The notes: generated by a model not told the origin, from the letters alone. Counted from the stretch's first letter, positions 1 to 8,335 are shown. The stretch is DNA of 22,880 bases from JBCBSP01 sp964561235 (GCA_964561235.1 CAZLOV010000028.1:1-22880), one strand, 5' to 3'. Translations and numbers: made by a program.

Positions 1-1814
1 CGTGCCTCGAGCGGACCGAGCACCTGAAGGCGCGGATGCGCGCCGTAACGCGGCCGCACCGCCCGGGTGCGGGCGGTCTCCAGGAGCGCGCGGCGGAACT
101 CCGGAAGCGTCACCGGCGGCAGCGCCTCGGACTCATCAAGAAACTCGCGCACGAGGGCCGCAGCCGCCTCCCCCGCATCACCCACCCAGAGCCGGTCGGC
201 CCCGGTGCGGCCGGGCTCCGCGGCGAGCGCTTCGGCGGCTTGCGCAAGTCCGCGCGCCCAGACGGCGGCCGGCTGCGCGCCTTGCGCGCTGGTGAGCGGG
301 CCGAGCGCAGCCTCGATCCGCCCGAGAATGATGTCGGCGCGCTGCGCGAACCGCTCCGCCTCAGGCGCGCCGCCGCCGCGGCGGCGATCGGCGAGGCGGC
401 CGGCGACCGCCTCGCGCAGCGCCGTCATGTTGCGGCCCGGCCGCCGCCCGCGCAGCGCGCGCCGTTCGAGCGCGCCGAGATCCGGACGCAGGCTGGCGCG
501 ATCCTCTCCGAGGGAAAACAGCGGCGAGGCCCACAGCGCGGTCAGCGGGGCGGCGGCGCCGGGATCGAGCGCTGCGTCCGCCACGCGCATCAGGAAGACG
601 CCCGCAGCCGTGTCGGACAGCGCTTCGCCCGCACTGTCGTCAAGCACCACGCCGTATCGGCGCATCTCCGCGCAAACCCGCCGCGCCAGGCCGCGGTCCG
701 GGGTGACGACCATGGCGGTGCGTTCCGGCGTCTCCAGCGTCTCGCGCAGCATGAGACCGATCGCGCGCGCTTCTTCCGCCGGTGTTGCGGCCTCGGCCAC
801 CGCCAGGCCTGAGAGACCCCGCGAAACCGCGTCCGCCCCGATCTCCGCACGCAGGCGCTCCACGCTGCCAAGCCAGTCATCCGTCGTCGCCGCGGGACGC
901 AGGGCTTCCCCGATCAGGCGCGCACGGGCGGGTTCCGCGGACGGGCGGAGGGCGGCGACCGCGCTGCGGTCGAGCCTGAGCTGTTCGATGAAGCCCTTCA
1001 TGGCGCGCTGAGGGTGGGCGTCGTCGATCTCGCGCCAGGCGCGCGCATCCATGTCCGCGGCGAACCCCGGCAGGATCACGACGCCCTTCGGCAGATGCGC
1101 GACGGTCTCCATCAGGCGCGCGGCCGCCGGGATCGAGCCGGTCGAACCCGCCACGATCACCGGCCCCTCCGGCGCGCGCTCGCGCCAGCGCTGCGAGAGC
1201 GCATTGAGCAGCAGGCTGCGCCGCCGCGCCGGATCGACCGCGCCGAGTTCCTTCAGGCGTTCGGGCCAGATCTCCAGAACAATGTCGAGAAAGAGCGCGG
1301 CTTCCTGAAGATGCGTCGGCAGCTCTGCGCGCACCGCCGCATCGATCCGCGCCAGATCCGCTGTCTCTTCCGTATGCAGATCATCGATCAGCCCCGCGAG
1401 CTGATCGGCGAGCGCCAGCGCGCCGCCTGCGCCGATGCGGCGTTCCAGCCGGCGCTCCTTCTCCAGGATCAGGCGGGCGAGTTCGAACCGCCGCCGCGCC
1501 GCAGAAACCGCCGGCGGGGCGTCGGCGGCAAGCTCGCCGGGCTCGAAGGGCGGCTCGTCGGCGTCGACGTCGCCCAGCGGCCGGATCATCGGCAACAGAG
1601 CCGCCTGCCGGGGCGACTGCTCGGAAAACCGTTTCGCCAGCGCCCGCCCCGCCCGCCGGGTCGGCAGAAGCAGGCTGACGCCGGCGAGCGCTTCGGCGTC
1701 CGGAAAGGCCTCGTCGAGCAGGCTCGCGAGCGTGTCCAGGAACCGCACGCCCGCCGGAATGGTGCGCACGCGCGGCGCAGGTCCGGAGAAAAGCGCTTCG
1801 GCGGCCTGTGTCAC
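1..1814 (-). CDS. addB: AddB, double-strand break repair helicase-nuclease subunit (5' part, runs off left edge)
   Basis: This is the N-terminal ~604 codons of alphaproteobacterial-type AddB, which with AddA forms the helicase-nuclease that processes double-strand ends for RecA. The frame is open from a GTG at 1814 to the window edge. The protein starts MTQAAEALFSGPAPRVRTIP, and an early LLPTRRAGRALAKRF stretch (residues ~47-61) is the degenerate Walker-like motif of this family. A later VIVAGSTGSIPA segment and DRGLARRV segment are also typical. The GTG overlaps the murU stop as GTGA, so translation is coupled to murU. AddA is expected beyond the left edge. Long plus-strand frames over this gene are GC-driven shadows. 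The C-terminal nuclease and Fe-S region is outside the window. Confidence 0.9.
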   Translation of the reverse strand, partial: MTQAAEALFSGPAPRVRTIPAGVRFLDTLASLLDEAFPDAEALAGVSLLLPTRRAGRALAKRFSEQSPRQAALLPMIRPLGDVDADEPPFEPGELAADAPPAVSAARRRFELARLILEKERRLERRIGAGGALALADQLAGLIDDLHTEETADLARIDAAVRAELPTHLQEAALFLDIVLEIWPERLKELGAVDPARRRSLLLNALSQRWRERAPEGPVIVAGSTGSIPAAARLMETVAHLPKGVVILPGFAADMDARAWREIDDAHPQRAMKGFIEQLRLDRSAVAALRPSAEPARARLIGEALRPAATTDDWLGSVERLRAEIGADAVSRGLSGLAVAEAATPAEEARAIGLMLRETLETPERTAMVVTPDRGLARRVCAEMRRYGVVLDDSAGEALSDTAAGVFLMRVADAALDPGAAAPLTALWASPLFSLGEDRASLRPDLGALERRALRGRRPGRNMTALREAVAGRLADRRRGGGAPEAERFAQRADIILGRIEAALGPLTSAQGAQPAAVWARGLAQAAEALAAEPGRTGADRLWVGDAGEAAAALVREFLDESEALPPVTLPEFRRALLETARTRAVRPRYGAHPRLQVLGPLEA

Positions 1815-2536
1815 GTAGCGTCCCTCAGGCGCGCCTCGGCGAGATCGCGCGCGGCGGGATCGCCCACATGCATCCAGAACGCCTCCATCGGCAGGCCGAA
1901 GGCGCGTTGCGCCGCAATGGCGTCATTCCAGATCAGGTTCGTGGAGAACGGCTCCACCGCCCGGCCGTCGATCAGGGCCGGATTGAGGATCTGCACCCCG
2001 GCGAAGGCGTAATCCGCCGTCGCCGCATCGCCCCGGCGGATCAGCCGGCCGCCGGCGCCGAGATTGAAATCGCCGGGCCCGTCGAAGCCGAGATTGGAGT
2101 CCATCGGCGAGAGGAGCATGAGCACGTCCATGACGGCGGGGTCGAACGCAGCGGCCATGCGCTCAAGCTCCGGCGCGGGGCCGTCGATCCAGAGCGCGTC
2201 GATGTTGGCCACATACACCGGGCCTGAGCCCAGATGCGGCCGCGCCTGCGCAAGACCGCCGCCGGTGTCCATCAGCCGGGCGCGCTCGTCGGAGATGATG
2301 ATTTCCGGTCCGGCGCCGCGAGCCGCAAGATGGGCCTCAAGCCGGTCTGCGAAATGATGCGCGTTGACAACCGCGGTCCGGACGCCCGCCGCATCGAGCC
2401 TGTCCAGCGTCCAGTCGATCAGCGCCCGGCCGCCGACCTCCACGAGCGCCTTGCAGCGGTCGTCCGTGAGCGGACGCATGCGCGTGCCGAGGCCGGCCGC
2501 CATCACCATGGCGCGTTCAGGCGCGTGCGTCCGCAT
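1811..2536 (-). CDS. murU: N-acetylmuramate 1-phosphate uridylyltransferase (MurU-like nucleotidyltransferase)
   Basis: A 241-aa sugar-1-phosphate nucleotidyltransferase. The signature GLGTRMRPLT (residues 15-24) with K29 in the following DDRCKALVEVGG binds the nucleotide, and VANIDALW near residue 116 supplies the metal-binding Asp. In the MurU pathway this enzyme converts MurNAc-1-phosphate plus UTP to UDP-MurNAc, by-passing de novo synthesis and MurA, the fosfomycin target. The gene lies directly after an AmgK-like kinase (stop and start share one base at 2536) and overlaps addB by 4 bp. That pairing with the kinase is what favours MurU over a mannose-1-phosphate guanylyltransferase, which the fold alone would also allow. 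Confidence 0.85.
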   Translation of the reverse strand: MRTHAPERAMVMAAGLGTRMRPLTDDRCKALVEVGGRALIDWTLDRLDAAGVRTAVVNAHHFADRLEAHLAARGAGPEIIISDERARLMDTGGGLAQARPHLGSGPVYVANIDALWIDGPAPELERMAAAFDPAVMDVLMLLSPMDSNLGFDGPGDFNLGAGGRLIRRGDAATADYAFAGVQILNPALIDGRAVEPFSTNLIWNDAIAAQRAFGLPMEAFWMHVGDPAARDLAEARLRDAT

Positions 2537-3645
2537 CAGGCGGCGTCCTTCAGAAGGTCGGTGCGCGCATCCAGCCAGCGCCGGACGGGATCGAGCGCGG
2601 GATGGGCCATGTCGCCGCGGAAATGCGCCAACACGCGCGGGATGAGGTCGAGATAGCGCTGCTTGCCGTCGCGCTTGGCGAGCCGCACGAAAATCCCGAG
2701 GATCTTGGCGTTGCGCTGCGCGCCCGTCACGCTGTAGGCGGCCTCGAAGGCGTCCGCGCCGGAAAGCCCGGCCTGGTCCATGAAGCGCTGCTTGAGGGGC
2801 GCGGCGAGTTCGAGGCTGACGTCCCGGCGGGCGTCCTCGATGAGCGACACCAGGTCATAGGCGGGATGACCGAAGAGCGCATCCTGGAAGTCGAGCAGGC
2901 CCACCCGGGCCTCGGCGTCCCGCTCGGGCAGCCAGATCAGGTTCTCGGCGTGGAAGTCGCGCAGCGTAAGGCCCGGCGCATGCGCGCGGGTGACCTCGAG
3001 CGCCTCGCGCCATGCCGCCGCCCAGCTCGCGCGGCCGGCGGCGTCCACGGACAGGCCCGCCGCATGGGGCAGATACCAGTCGAGCAGCAGATCGGCTTCG
3101 GCGATCTTCGCCGTCGCGTCATAGTCCAGAACCCGCCAGACATGGCCGTCATGGCGCATTTCCGGATCGAAGCTCGACCGGTAAAGCGCCGCCAGCGCAT
3201 CGACGGCGGCTTCGTAGAGCGATTGCTCCTGCCTGGGTGTTTCGATCACCCGGGCGAACAGCGCGTCGCCCAGATCCTCAAGCAGCAGAAAGCCGGCGGA
3301 CGCATCCGCGTGGAGGATCCGCGGGGCGGAAAACCCCCGCGCTGTCAGGGCTTCGGAAAGCCCCGCGAACGCGGCCGGATTGGGTCCGGCCAGCCGTGCG
3401 AGCGCATTGTATCCAAGCGCGGTGCGGCGCTGCGGGTCCGCATCCGGCGGGCAGGCGGGCGCTTCCGCCCCGGCGGGCGCGTCCATGAGGACGGCGCTTT
3501 CGCCGCCGCGCACCAGCCGGAAATAGCTGCGGGTCGAGGCGTCGCCGGGGAAGGGGCGCACCTGCGCGTCGCTCCAGCCGGCGGCGTCGATGAAGGCGGC
3601 GCGGGCGTGCGCGCGCGGATCAGGCGAGGCGTTCGAGGCGGTCAC
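2536..3645 (-). CDS. amgK: AmgK-like anomeric MurNAc/GlcNAc kinase (aminoglycoside phosphotransferase fold)
   Basis: A 369-aa kinase of the APH/choline kinase fold. Visible motifs are the N-terminal PGDASTRSYFRL (33-44), the catalytic loop LRDFHAENLIWL with D230 and N235, and the metal-binding LLDFQDALFG with D252. AmgK phosphorylates recycled MurNAc (and GlcNAc) at the anomeric carbon, giving the substrate of MurU. It sits between tsaE (26-bp overlap) and murU, the usual alphaproteobacterial order. The protein is cytoplasmic, with no signal or membrane segment. An antibiotic phosphotransferase function is unlikely given the context, though automated annotation often labels it that way. Confidence 0.85.
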   Translation of the reverse strand: MTASNASPDPRAHARAAFIDAAGWSDAQVRPFPGDASTRSYFRLVRGGESAVLMDAPAGAEAPACPPDADPQRRTALGYNALARLAGPNPAAFAGLSEALTARGFSAPRILHADASAGFLLLEDLGDALFARVIETPRQEQSLYEAAVDALAALYRSSFDPEMRHDGHVWRVLDYDATAKIAEADLLLDWYLPHAAGLSVDAAGRASWAAAWREALEVTRAHAPGLTLRDFHAENLIWLPERDAEARVGLLDFQDALFGHPAYDLVSLIEDARRDVSLELAAPLKQRFMDQAGLSGADAFEAAYSVTGAQRNAKILGIFVRLAKRDGKQRYLDLIPRVLAHFRGDMAHPALDPVRRWLDARTDLLKDAA

Positions 3646-4084
3646 GCAGGCGCTCCCAGCGGCCGGTGGGGACGATTTCCAGGCGCCGGCCGCCGTCCTG
3701 GGCGGAGAGCCGGAGCCTCAGGCTGTCAGGAGGCGCATGAAAGCCTGCGCGCCCGGGCCATTCAACGAGGAGCACGCCGTTTTCGACAGCCTCCTCCAGC
3801 CCCAGCTCCTCCAGCTCGCTTTCCTCCTCGAGCCGGTAGAGGTCGGCGTGGGTCAGCGCCACGCCGTCGGTCCGCTCATAGGAAAGCGCGATCACATAGG
3901 TCGGGCTCGCCGCCGACCCGACGCCGCAGGCCTGACGGATGAGCCCGCGCGCAATGGTCGTCTTGCCCATGCCGAGATCGCCGTCCAGAAGCACGGCGTC
4001 GCCGGGCTCGAGCAGCGGCGCGAGCGCCGCGCCGAAGGCCTCCGCGGCGGCTTCGTCAGGCAGGAAGAGGACGAGCGGCTCCAT
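3620..4084 (-). CDS. tsaE: TsaE, tRNA threonylcarbamoyladenosine biosynthesis ATPase
   Basis: A 154-aa P-loop ATPase of normal family length. Walker A is GDLGMGKT (residues 35-42), followed by SPTYVI (60-65), HADLYRL (79-85) and VEWPGR (107-112), all conserved in TsaE/YjeE. TsaE works with TsaB and TsaD to install t6A37 on ANN-decoding tRNAs. The ATG at 4084 has a purine-rich GGGAAGG just upstream. It is the first gene of the minus-strand operon tsaE-amgK-murU-addB. The 3' end overlaps amgK by 26 bp, so the kinase start lies inside tsaE. Confidence 0.93.
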   Translation of the reverse strand: MEPLVLFLPDEAAAEAFGAALAPLLEPGDAVLLDGDLGMGKTTIARGLIRQACGVGSAASPTYVIALSYERTDGVALTHADLYRLEEESELEELGLEEAVENGVLLVEWPGRAGFHAPPDSLRLRLSAQDGGRRLEIVPTGRWERLRDRLERLA

Positions 4085-4200
4085 GCCTTCCCGTGTAGGC
4101 CCAAGGCGCGGGTTGCGGCAACGTCGCGCGGCGCCGCGCGCTTGACGCAGCTTTGCGCCTCGGGCGCGATGGCGCTGCAGCAGCGGGGTTTTCCGACTTC

Positions 4201-5418
4201 ATGAGCGCGGGAACGGTGATCATCGGCGCGGGCCAGGCGGCGGCCTCGGCGGTTCAGGAGCTCAAGCGCCGCGGATATGACCGGCCGGTCGCCGTGCTTG
4301 GCGAGGAGGGGCTTGCGCCCTACCAGCGGCCGCCGCTGTCGAAGGCCTATCTCGACGGATCGCTTTCGCGAGAGCGCCTGTTTCTGAAGCCCGACGCCTT
4401 CTGGACGGGCGAGGGCGTTCATCTGCACGCCGGCGATGCGGCGACCGCGATCGACCGCGCCGCCCGCGAGGTCGTCACGCGTTCGGGCGCGCGCATCGCG
4501 TACGACGCGCTGATCCTCGCGGCGGGCGGGCGCGCGCGGCGTCTGCCCATTCCCGGCGCGGAACTGCCCGGCGTCCATGTCCTGCGGACGGCGGCGGATG
4601 CGGATGCGCTGGGCGAAGCGCTGAACTGGACGGAGCGGCTCGCCATCGTGGGCGCAGGCTATATCGGGCTCGAGGTCGCCGCCTCGGCGCGCAAGCGCGG
4701 CGTCCAGGTCAGCGTGGTTGAAGCCGCCGAGCGCACCATGGCGCGTACGGCCAGCCCCAATCTCAGCGGATGGTTCGGCGCGGTTCACCGCGGGTTCGGC
4801 GTCGATCTGAGGCTGTCCAGCCCGGTTGCCGAGATCGCCGGCCGTGAAAAGGCCGAAGGACTGATCCTGGCCGACGGCGAAACCATCGAGGCCGACGCGG
4901 TGCTGATTGCGGCCGGGCTCGAGCCCAATACCGAGCTCGCCGAGGCGGCGGGGCTTTCCTGCGACGACGGCGTGATCGTGGACGCGCAGGCGCGCACGGA
5001 GGACGATGCGATCTATGCGGCGGGCGATCTCGCGCGGTTCTATTCGGCCCGCTACCGGCGTTCGCTACGGTTGGAGAGCGTGCAGAACGCCATCGATCAG
5101 GCGAAGGCGGCCGCCGCCTCCATCTGCGGGGAGACGGTCGACTACGATCCGGTGCCGTGGTTCTGGTCGGATCAATATGATTTGAAGCTGCAGATCGCCG
5201 GCCTCGTCGACGGCGCCGACCAGGTCGTGCGCCGCGGCGACCCCGAAGCGGGACGGTTCGCCCTGTTCCACCTGAAGCAGGGCCGCCTGGTCGCCTGCGA
5301 AGCGGTCAATTCGCCGCCGGAATACATGGGCGCCCAGAAACTCATCGCCGCCGACGCCAGCCCCGATCCCGACCGGTTGCGCGATCCGGATGTGGCGATG
5401 CGCGAACTCCTCGCCTAA
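4201..5418 (+). CDS. FAD-dependent ferredoxin-NAD(P)H reductase (rubredoxin/putidaredoxin reductase type)
   Basis: A 405-aa two-dinucleotide-fold flavoprotein. The N-terminal VIIGAGQAAASA (7-18) binds FAD, PYQRPPLSKAYL (40-51) is the conserved segment of the rubredoxin/putidaredoxin reductase group, IVGAGYIGLE (149-158) binds NAD(P)H, and IYAAGDLARF is the second FAD motif. I chose ATG 4201, which begins exactly at the FAD fold; an in-frame TTG at 4153 would add 16 residues without family support. A [2Fe-2S] ferredoxin follows 68 bp downstream, so the pair probably passes electrons from NAD(P)H to an oxygenase such as a cytochrome P450. No such oxygenase is encoded immediately alongside. Confidence 0.88.
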   Translation: MSAGTVIIGAGQAAASAVQELKRRGYDRPVAVLGEEGLAPYQRPPLSKAYLDGSLSRERLFLKPDAFWTGEGVHLHAGDAATAIDRAAREVVTRSGARIAYDALILAAGGRARRLPIPGAELPGVHVLRTAADADALGEALNWTERLAIVGAGYIGLEVAASARKRGVQVSVVEAAERTMARTASPNLSGWFGAVHRGFGVDLRLSSPVAEIAGREKAEGLILADGETIEADAVLIAAGLEPNTELAEAAGLSCDDGVIVDAQARTEDDAIYAAGDLARFYSARYRRSLRLESVQNAIDQAKAAAASICGETVDYDPVPWFWSDQYDLKLQIAGLVDGADQVVRRGDPEAGRFALFHLKQGRLVACEAVNSPPEYMGAQKLIAADASPDPDRLRDPDVAMRELLA

Positions 5419-5486
5419 ATAGCGGCGCTCACCGGATTCTATCGACGACAAGACACCAGACCGACACAGGGGAACACGGCCGCGCC

Positions 5487-5807
5487 ATGGCGAAGATCAC
5501 TTTCATCGAGCACGACGGTACCGAACACGTGGTGGACGCACAGGCTGGCGTCACCGTCATGGAGGCGGCCATCCGCAACATGGTGCCCGGCATCGACGCG
5601 GACTGCGGCGGCGCGTGCGCGTGCGCGACGTGTCATGTCTATGTCGACGAGGCCTGGACGGAGAAAACCGGCGAGCGCTCCTCCATGGAGGAAAGCATGC
5701 TCGACTTCGCCAGCGATGTGAAAGCGACCTCGCGCCTGTCCTGCCAGATCCGCGTCACCGAAGACCTCGACGGACTGGTGGTGCGCACGCCCGAACAGCA
5801 GGGCTGA
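5487..5807 (+). CDS. [2Fe-2S] ferredoxin, adrenodoxin/putidaredoxin type
   Basis: A 106-aa vertebrate-type ferredoxin. The cluster ligands fit C40-x5-C46-x2-C49 and C86 in SRLSCQI; C44 is an extra cysteine within the loop. The C-terminal LDGLVVRTPEQQG matches the acidic recognition and tail region of P450-donor ferredoxins, and MVPGIDADCGGACACATCH is the diagnostic stretch. It follows the ferredoxin reductase on the same strand and is probably co-transcribed. It meets the thioesterase gene tail to tail with only 3 bp between the stops. Alternative roles such as Fe-S assembly are possible, but that Fdx normally sits with hscA/hscB. Confidence 0.9.
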   Translation: MAKITFIEHDGTEHVVDAQAGVTVMEAAIRNMVPGIDADCGGACACATCHVYVDEAWTEKTGERSSMEESMLDFASDVKATSRLSCQIRVTEDLDGLVVRTPEQQG

Positions 5808-5810
5808 GGC

Positions 5811-6269
5811 CTATTCGGCCGCGGCGTCTTTCGCGGCGGGATGCAGAACGAAGCGCCCAAGCGCCGTGCGGGCCGCCTCCGGTAGGGGCGCGCTCTTTCC
5901 GCCGGCGGTGTTGACCATCACCGTGTCGCAGGTTCCAAGGCAGGCGCCGTTCTGGAAGATCGCAGAGGCGGTCGCATAGCTCGACCTGCCGATGTGCGAG
6001 ACGCCGGTGCCGACGATGATGTCGCCGGGATAGAAGGCCTCGGCGAGAAAGGCGATGTGCAGATCCGCGATCACGATGCGCATGCCGTGCTCGCGCCGCA
6101 GATCGAGCGGAAAGGCGGCGCGGTTCAGCGCCGCGCGGCCTTCCTCGTAGAAATATCCGAACGCCACGTTGTTGACGTGGCCCAGCGGGTCGAGATCGGC
6201 GAAGCGCACCGGCACGGCGAGGCGTTCAGGGTAGCGTTCAAGGATCAGGCGGTCGGGTGCGGGCTTCAT
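5811..6269 (-). CDS. Acyl-CoA thioesterase, 4-hydroxybenzoyl-CoA thioesterase (hotdog) family
   Basis: A 152-aa single hotdog-domain protein. The motif FADLDPLGHVNNVAFGYFYE (residues 23-42) holds the catalytic Asp (D25/D27), H31 and the N33/N34 pair typical of FadM/YbgC-like thioesterases. The later SHIGRSSYATASAIFQNG also fits the family. The frame stays open to 6539, but the upstream part is arginine/glycine-rich shadow of the oxygenase gene, so I chose ATG 6269. Substrate cannot be told from sequence; these enzymes hydrolyse acyl-CoA or aryl-CoA thioesters in the cytosol. It lies 47 bp after the 2OG oxygenase gene on the same strand and may share its transcript. Confidence 0.85.
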   Translation of the reverse strand: MKPAPDRLILERYPERLAVPVRFADLDPLGHVNNVAFGYFYEEGRAALNRAAFPLDLRREHGMRIVIADLHIAFLAEAFYPGDIIVGTGVSHIGRSSYATASAIFQNGACLGTCDTVMVNTAGGKSAPLPEAARTALGRFVLHPAAKDAAAE

Positions 6270-6316
6270 GGCGGCGGAGTTTATGCTGCGGCGCCAGATG
6301 AGGCAAAGCGCGCGCG

Positions 6317-7048
6317 TCAGCGGATCGGGTCGACGACGCCGCCGATCGAGGCGTTCACCCGCCACCAGCCCGCGATCGCAAGACGCTCGCGCCTGGCCGG
6401 GCGGACCTCGTGAGGGATCGTCTCCGACATCATCAGGACAAGGCCTCCCGCTTCCGGGCGCAAGACCGCCGCTGGCGGGGCGTGGTCGAGCGCGCCGAGA
6501 TCGGGCCGCCCGTCCGCCGCCAGAGGCGTCGCCTCCCACAGGACAAGCTCGCCGCCGTCCTCTTCGCCCCAGCCCGGATTGAGGAACGCCACAAGCGACA
6601 CGACCCGCGAGCGCCGCGCCGCCGCGCCAAGGCCGGCGTTCGGAAGCGCGCGCGGATCGGGCCGGAATGCGTCGAGATGCCGGGCGTAGAAGCCGCCTTC
6701 AGGATAGCGCGCATAATGCGCTTCGAACTCGAACAGGCCGGCGAACAGTTCGCGGTTGACGGCTTCGCGCAATCGCTCGCAGCCCATGAGAAAGGCCGCC
6801 TGCGCCGGGCTCGCGCCGTCGAGCCAGCGGATGTCCGCGCGGCGCACGTCGATTGCGCGGGTTTCGTCCTGAGCGCGCCCGATGCGGGCCTCGCGCAGCG
6901 CGCCAGCCCCGTCGGCTGCGAGCACGTCCTCGCGCAGCGCCGAAACGAGCGCGTCCGGCAGGGCGCCGGGGGCGTAGGCCCAGCCGCGAGCGGCGAGGTC
7001 CTCGATCAGGGCTGCGGTGCGGTTCGGGCCGAAAAACCCGGTCGGCAA
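6317..7048 (-). CDS. 2-oxoglutarate/Fe(II)-dependent dioxygenase family protein (start uncertain)
   Basis: A ~243-aa double-stranded beta-helix oxygenase. The Fe(II) triad is visible as H124 and D126 in YARHLDAF and H213 in IPHEVRPA, with an arginine of the following RRERLAIAGWWRVN segment to bind 2-oxoglutarate. The core VVSLVAFLNPGWGEEDGGEL is typical of prolyl-4-hydroxylase-like members. The frame is open up to 7510, across the opposite-strand NTF2-like gene. I took the TTG at 7048 because family similarity begins about ten residues later; a CTG or GTG slightly upstream cannot be excluded. Substrate is unknown; relatives modify protein side chains or small molecules. Confidence 0.8.
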   Translation of the reverse strand: MPTGFFGPNRTAALIEDLAARGWAYAPGALPDALVSALREDVLAADGAGALREARIGRAQDETRAIDVRRADIRWLDGASPAQAAFLMGCERLREAVNRELFAGLFEFEAHYARYPEGGFYARHLDAFRPDPRALPNAGLGAAARRSRVVSLVAFLNPGWGEEDGGELVLWEATPLAADGRPDLGALDHAPPAAVLRPEAGGLVLMMSETIPHEVRPARRERLAIAGWWRVNASIGGVVDPIR

Positions 7049-7201
7049 AGGCGCTTTCAGGAGCGTATCTCCGTAAAGACCCGCCTGAAATGGCGCGTCC
7101 GCCCCGCGCGCGCAAGCGCTATGGACGCCCGGCCCATGCGCGGCTAAGCCCTTGACCCAAGCGCCGGGGACGGGCGTGATGAGGAGGCGGGAGGAACCGA
7201 C

Positions 7202-7582
7202 ATGCTGTCGCCGGAAGACCGCGAGGCCGTGCTGACGCTGGAGCGCCGCTGGATTTACGCCGAGATCGCCGGCGACATCCAGCGCGTGCGTCCGTGGCTT
7301 ACGCAGGACTGCGAGCTCTGCCCGCCCAACGGCGCCTGCGCGACCGGGCCGGACGCCTTTCTCGCCGGGCTCGCCGCGCCGGGCCGCATCACGGATCTTA
7401 TCCTCGAGGACGTGGTGATCGCCGGCGGCGGCGATCACGCCTGGAAGACCGCGCGCTTCCGCACCGAGATGGATACGGGCGACGGCCTCGTGACGATCGA
7501 GGGCCGGCATCTCTGGTTTCTGCGCAAGGATGCGGGCGAGTGGAAGGTGCGCCTGCTCAGCTGGATGATCGAGGGCGAGTAG
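7202..7582 (+). CDS. SnoaL/NTF2-like (DUF4440-type) protein
   Basis: A 126-aa protein with the cone-shaped NTF2-like pattern: an N-terminal helix LERRWIYAEIAGDIQRVRPWL with a W/D-rich pocket, a central beta segment ARFRTEM, and a C-terminal GRHLWFLRKDAGEWKVRLLSW, the usual final hairpin of DUF4440/SnoaL-like proteins. The ATG at 7202 is preceded by an extended purine-rich Shine-Dalgarno (GAGGAGGCGGGAGGAA). It ends 2 bp before the nth start codon, so the two are probably translationally coupled. Function is unknown; members range from ketosteroid-isomerase-like enzymes to ligand-binding proteins. Confidence 0.78.
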   Translation: MLSPEDREAVLTLERRWIYAEIAGDIQRVRPWLTQDCELCPPNGACATGPDAFLAGLAAPGRITDLILEDVVIAGGGDHAWKTARFRTEMDTGDGLVTIEGRHLWFLRKDAGEWKVRLLSWMIEGE

Positions 7583-7584
7583 GC

Positions 7585-8304
7585 GTGGACGCCGCCGCCC
7601 CGAAACCGCCGGCGCGCAAGCCCGCCGCCCGGAAGCGCAAGCGCGCTGCGCCCGGCCTGAACCGGGCGGACGCCGAGACGCTGTTCGCCCGGCTCGCCGA
7701 AGTGCTGCCCGAGCCGAAGACCGAACTGAACTACTCCAATCCCTACACGCTCGTGGTCGCCGTCGCGCTGTCGGCCCAGGCCACCGACGTGGGCGTCAAC
7801 AAGGCCACCAAGGCCCTGTTCGAGAAGGCCGACAATCCCGCCGACATGCTCGCGCTCGGCGAGGACGGTGTGCGCGAGCACATCAAGACGATCGGGCTGT
7901 TCCGCAACAAGGCGAAGAACGTCATCGCGCTCTCAAGGATGCTGCTTGAGGACTATGGCGGCGAAGTGCCTGGGGAGCGCGACGAACTCGTCAAGCTGCC
8001 GGGCGTGGGACGGAAGACCGCGAACGTTGTGCTCAACGAGGCGTTCGGCCAGCCGACCATCGCGGTTGATACGCATATCTTCCGGGTCTCCAACCGCACC
8101 CGGCTCGCCCCCGGAAAGACCCCCGACGAGGTCGAGGCGCGCCTGGAGAGGATCACCCCGGATCGCTTCCTGAAGGGCGCGCATCACTGGCTGATCCTGC
8201 ACGGACGCTATGTCTGCAAGGCGCGCAAGCCCGAGTGCTGGCGGTGCGCGATCGCGGATGTGTGCAAGTTCAAGGACAAGACGCCCGCACCCGCGTCCGT
8301 CTGA
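7585..8304 (+). CDS. nth: Endonuclease III (Nth), base-excision repair DNA glycosylase/AP lyase
   Basis: A 239-aa endonuclease III. The helix-hairpin-helix LPGVGRKTANVV carries the catalytic lysine K144, the catalytic aspartate is D162 in VDTHIFRV, and the [4Fe-4S] loop is C211-x6-C218-x2-C221-x5-C227. It removes oxidised pyrimidines and nicks the abasic site. I start at GTG 7585, just after the NTF2-like stop; the N-terminal ~20 residues are Lys/Arg/Pro/Ala-rich (KPPARKPAARKRKR), a basic extension absent from E. coli Nth and common in this class. The frame is open further upstream, but that part is the shadow of the preceding gene. Confidence 0.95.
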   Translation: MDAAAPKPPARKPAARKRKRAAPGLNRADAETLFARLAEVLPEPKTELNYSNPYTLVVAVALSAQATDVGVNKATKALFEKADNPADMLALGEDGVREHIKTIGLFRNKAKNVIALSRMLLEDYGGEVPGERDELVKLPGVGRKTANVVLNEAFGQPTIAVDTHIFRVSNRTRLAPGKTPDEVEARLERITPDRFLKGAHHWLILHGRYVCKARKPECWRCAIADVCKFKDKTPAPASV

Positions 8305-8335
8305 CGGTCTCGGGCGGGCCGCGGGAGACCGTCGG
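8302..8335 (+). terminator. GC-rich hairpin after nth (possible terminator or attenuator arm)
   Basis: ACGGTCTC (8304-8311) and GAGACCGT (8325-8332) form a perfect 8-bp stem with a 13-nt GC-rich loop. Further pairing at 8301-8303 with 8333-8335 is possible. There is no T-tract, so a classic intrinsic terminator is doubtful. Its right arm overlaps the start of the possible serA leader structure. Confidence 0.4.

Noticed and set aside
36..812. Long plus-strand reading frames opposite addB (also 67-1011 and 1014-2012)
   Set aside because: Arginine/alanine-rich shadow translations of a high-GC coding strand; the minus strand here encodes a recognisable AddB.
2602..3942. 446-codon plus-strand frame opposite amgK and tsaE
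   Set aside because: No family similarity and arginine/glycine-rich composition; the opposite strand carries complete kinase and TsaE motifs.
4142..4170. TTGACG before the ferredoxin reductase as a sigma-70 promoter
   Set aside because: No acceptable -10 box at 16-18 bp spacing.
3892..4788. 298-codon minus-strand frame crossing the tsaE start and the reductase gene
   Set aside because: Spans two well-supported genes in the wrong frame; shadow.
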